Part shown: one piece after another, positions 6,491 to 6,839 of the stretch
Position numbering within the stretch: position 1 is the stretch's first letter
How the letters are laid out: the number at the start of each line of letters is the position of its first letter
Source: Candidatus Faecivivens stercoravium
Lineage (GTDB): Bacteria > Bacillota > Clostridia > Oscillospirales > Ruminococcaceae
Reading direction: 5' to 3'
DNA length: 6,839 nucleotides
Assembly (NCBI GenBank): GCA_018712425.1
Contig: DVHA01000213.1
Coordinates: forward strand, 1 to 6,839
The notes under the pieces: model-generated
What the model saw: the letters and a program-made list of their open reading frames with translations, nothing else
The model's database searches: none
Told to the model about the DNA's origin: nothing
Translations under genes and position numbers: made by a program

Positions 6491-6511
6491 TTTCTTAAAA
6501 AGTTTAAGAAA
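6491..6511. promoter_or_regulatory. Predicted ROK operator upstream of the ROK gene
   Basis: A perfect inverted repeat TTTCTTAAA-AAG-TTTAAGAAA starts 12 bp upstream of the ROK start codon. It overlaps the end of the ribosome binding site (AAAGGAG, 6487-6493) and reaches nearly to the expected transcription start, about 6513. A second palindrome, GAAACTAGTTTC at 6508-6519, overlaps its upstream arm. A bound repressor would block the start or early elongation. Confidence 0.7.
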
Positions 6512-6519
6512 CTAGTTTC

Positions 6520-6548
6520 AGTATACAGGATGCCGGCCGGTTTGGCAA
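6520..6548 (-). promoter_or_regulatory. Sigma-A-type promoter of the ROK gene
   Basis: Read on the minus strand: a -35 box TTGCCA (6543-6548), a 17-bp spacer and a -10 box TATACT (6520-6525), each 5 of 6 against consensus. Transcription would start near 6513, giving a leader of about 35 nt that contains the operator and ribosome binding site. Confidence 0.75.
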
Positions 6549-6585
6549 TCGGTATCCTGCACAATCTTATTGGGGCGGATTTGGG

Positions 6586-6631
6586 CAGAACGGCATCCTT
6601 CCGAGTGGAAAGGGTGCCGTTCTGTTTTTTT
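6586..6631 (+). terminator. Strong rho-independent terminator on the plus strand
   Basis: CAGAACGGCA (6586-6595) pairs with TGCCGTTCTG (6615-6624). The stem continues as TCC/GGG with a T-G wobble, one bulged A (6611) and TTCC/GGAA, closed by a GAGT loop. Seven T follow (6625-6631). On the minus strand the hairpin is followed by CCCAAATCC, so it can work only on plus-strand transcripts. No plus-strand gene is visible upstream; the ROK gene and its promoter run the other way. Confidence 0.85.
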
Positions 6632-6822
6632 GATTATGTTTTGGGTGCTGCGCACGCTTCGTTATCAGTGGCAAAGCTGTGGTCAGCTTCGGAAGTGCGG
6701 AAAGTGGGAGCCTGGGAAAGGGCTCTGCCCTCTCCACTCCCGCAAACCCTTTAAAAAGGGTTTGATCCTAAACTTGTAATTGACCCCCGTTTCTGCGTGA
6801 TTTTAACGCCAGCTCCGGTTTT
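6622..6822 (-). repeat. Structured intergenic repeat, copy 3 (inverted, full length)
   Basis: This is the inverted 201-bp counterpart of 5062-5262, with the 131-bp core at 6645-6775 and no length differences. Hairpins are 6743-6752/6755-6764, 6715-6723/6727-6735 and 6674-6679/6684-6689. In the second hairpin one pair changed G-C to A-T with compensation, and one became a wobble that is G-U only in RNA read from the minus strand. Its A-rich tail supplies the T run of the terminator at 6586-6631. Nothing else is recognisable in the last 17 bp of the window. Confidence 0.88.
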
Positions 6823-6839
6823 ATGGTTTATTTGCCTTT

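Noticed and set aside
5762..6754. 330-codon plus-strand open frame opposite the ROK gene
   Set aside because: It is Pro/Arg-rich, runs through the ROK promoter, operator, orphan terminator and part of repeat copy 3, and has no family signature.

Overview
The window carries five genes, all on the minus strand. GC content is high, at a guess around 60%. Strong AAAGGAG-type ribosome binding sites, a sigma-A-like promoter with 17-bp spacing, the clostridial/spirochaete clade of phosphofructokinase and a ROK repressor together suggest a high-GC Bacillota, probably a Clostridia lineage such as an Oscillospiraceae relative. No rRNA, tRNA or other marker allows a firm assignment.

Layout in transcription order (right to left): a ROK-family repressor with its own promoter and operator (5285-6548); a 288-bp gap with a copy of a structured repeat and a second copy of the operator; then a tight four-gene operon of phosphofructokinase-family (3839-4996), triosephosphate-isomerase-family (2987-3820), LarA-like lactate racemase/epimerase family (1485-2990) and glucose-6-phosphate-isomerase-family (199-1470). 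Gaps inside the operon are 18, -4 and 14 bp. The same operator, TTTCTTAAA-N3-TTTAAG(A/T)AA, lies just upstream of the ribosome binding sites of both the ROK gene and the phosphofructokinase gene. The simplest reading is a ROK protein that controls itself and the operon in response to a sugar or sugar derivative.

The operon looks like upper glycolysis, but each glycolytic homologue is altered at a substrate or donor site while keeping most catalytic residues. The PGI homologue has lost the phosphate-binding SKSGTTTEP loop (AKNFETLEP). The TIM homologue lacks the phosphate-binding Gly-Gly near its C-terminus. The PFK homologue has GGNGT where its clade usually has GGNDS. The LarA homologue keeps the nickel-pincer lysine but has Asn at one catalytic His position. 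I infer a dedicated pathway for a hexose analogue or sugar acid that runs in parallel to glycolysis rather than a housekeeping cluster. The substrate cannot be read from this window.

Three copies of a 131- to 201-bp intergenic repeat (left edge, middle, right edge) each hold three hairpins. The 131-bp core aligns without gaps, and five base pairs change in a compensated way between copies, so the folded structure appears to be maintained. A strong plus-strand terminator beside the right-hand copy has no visible plus-strand gene to serve.
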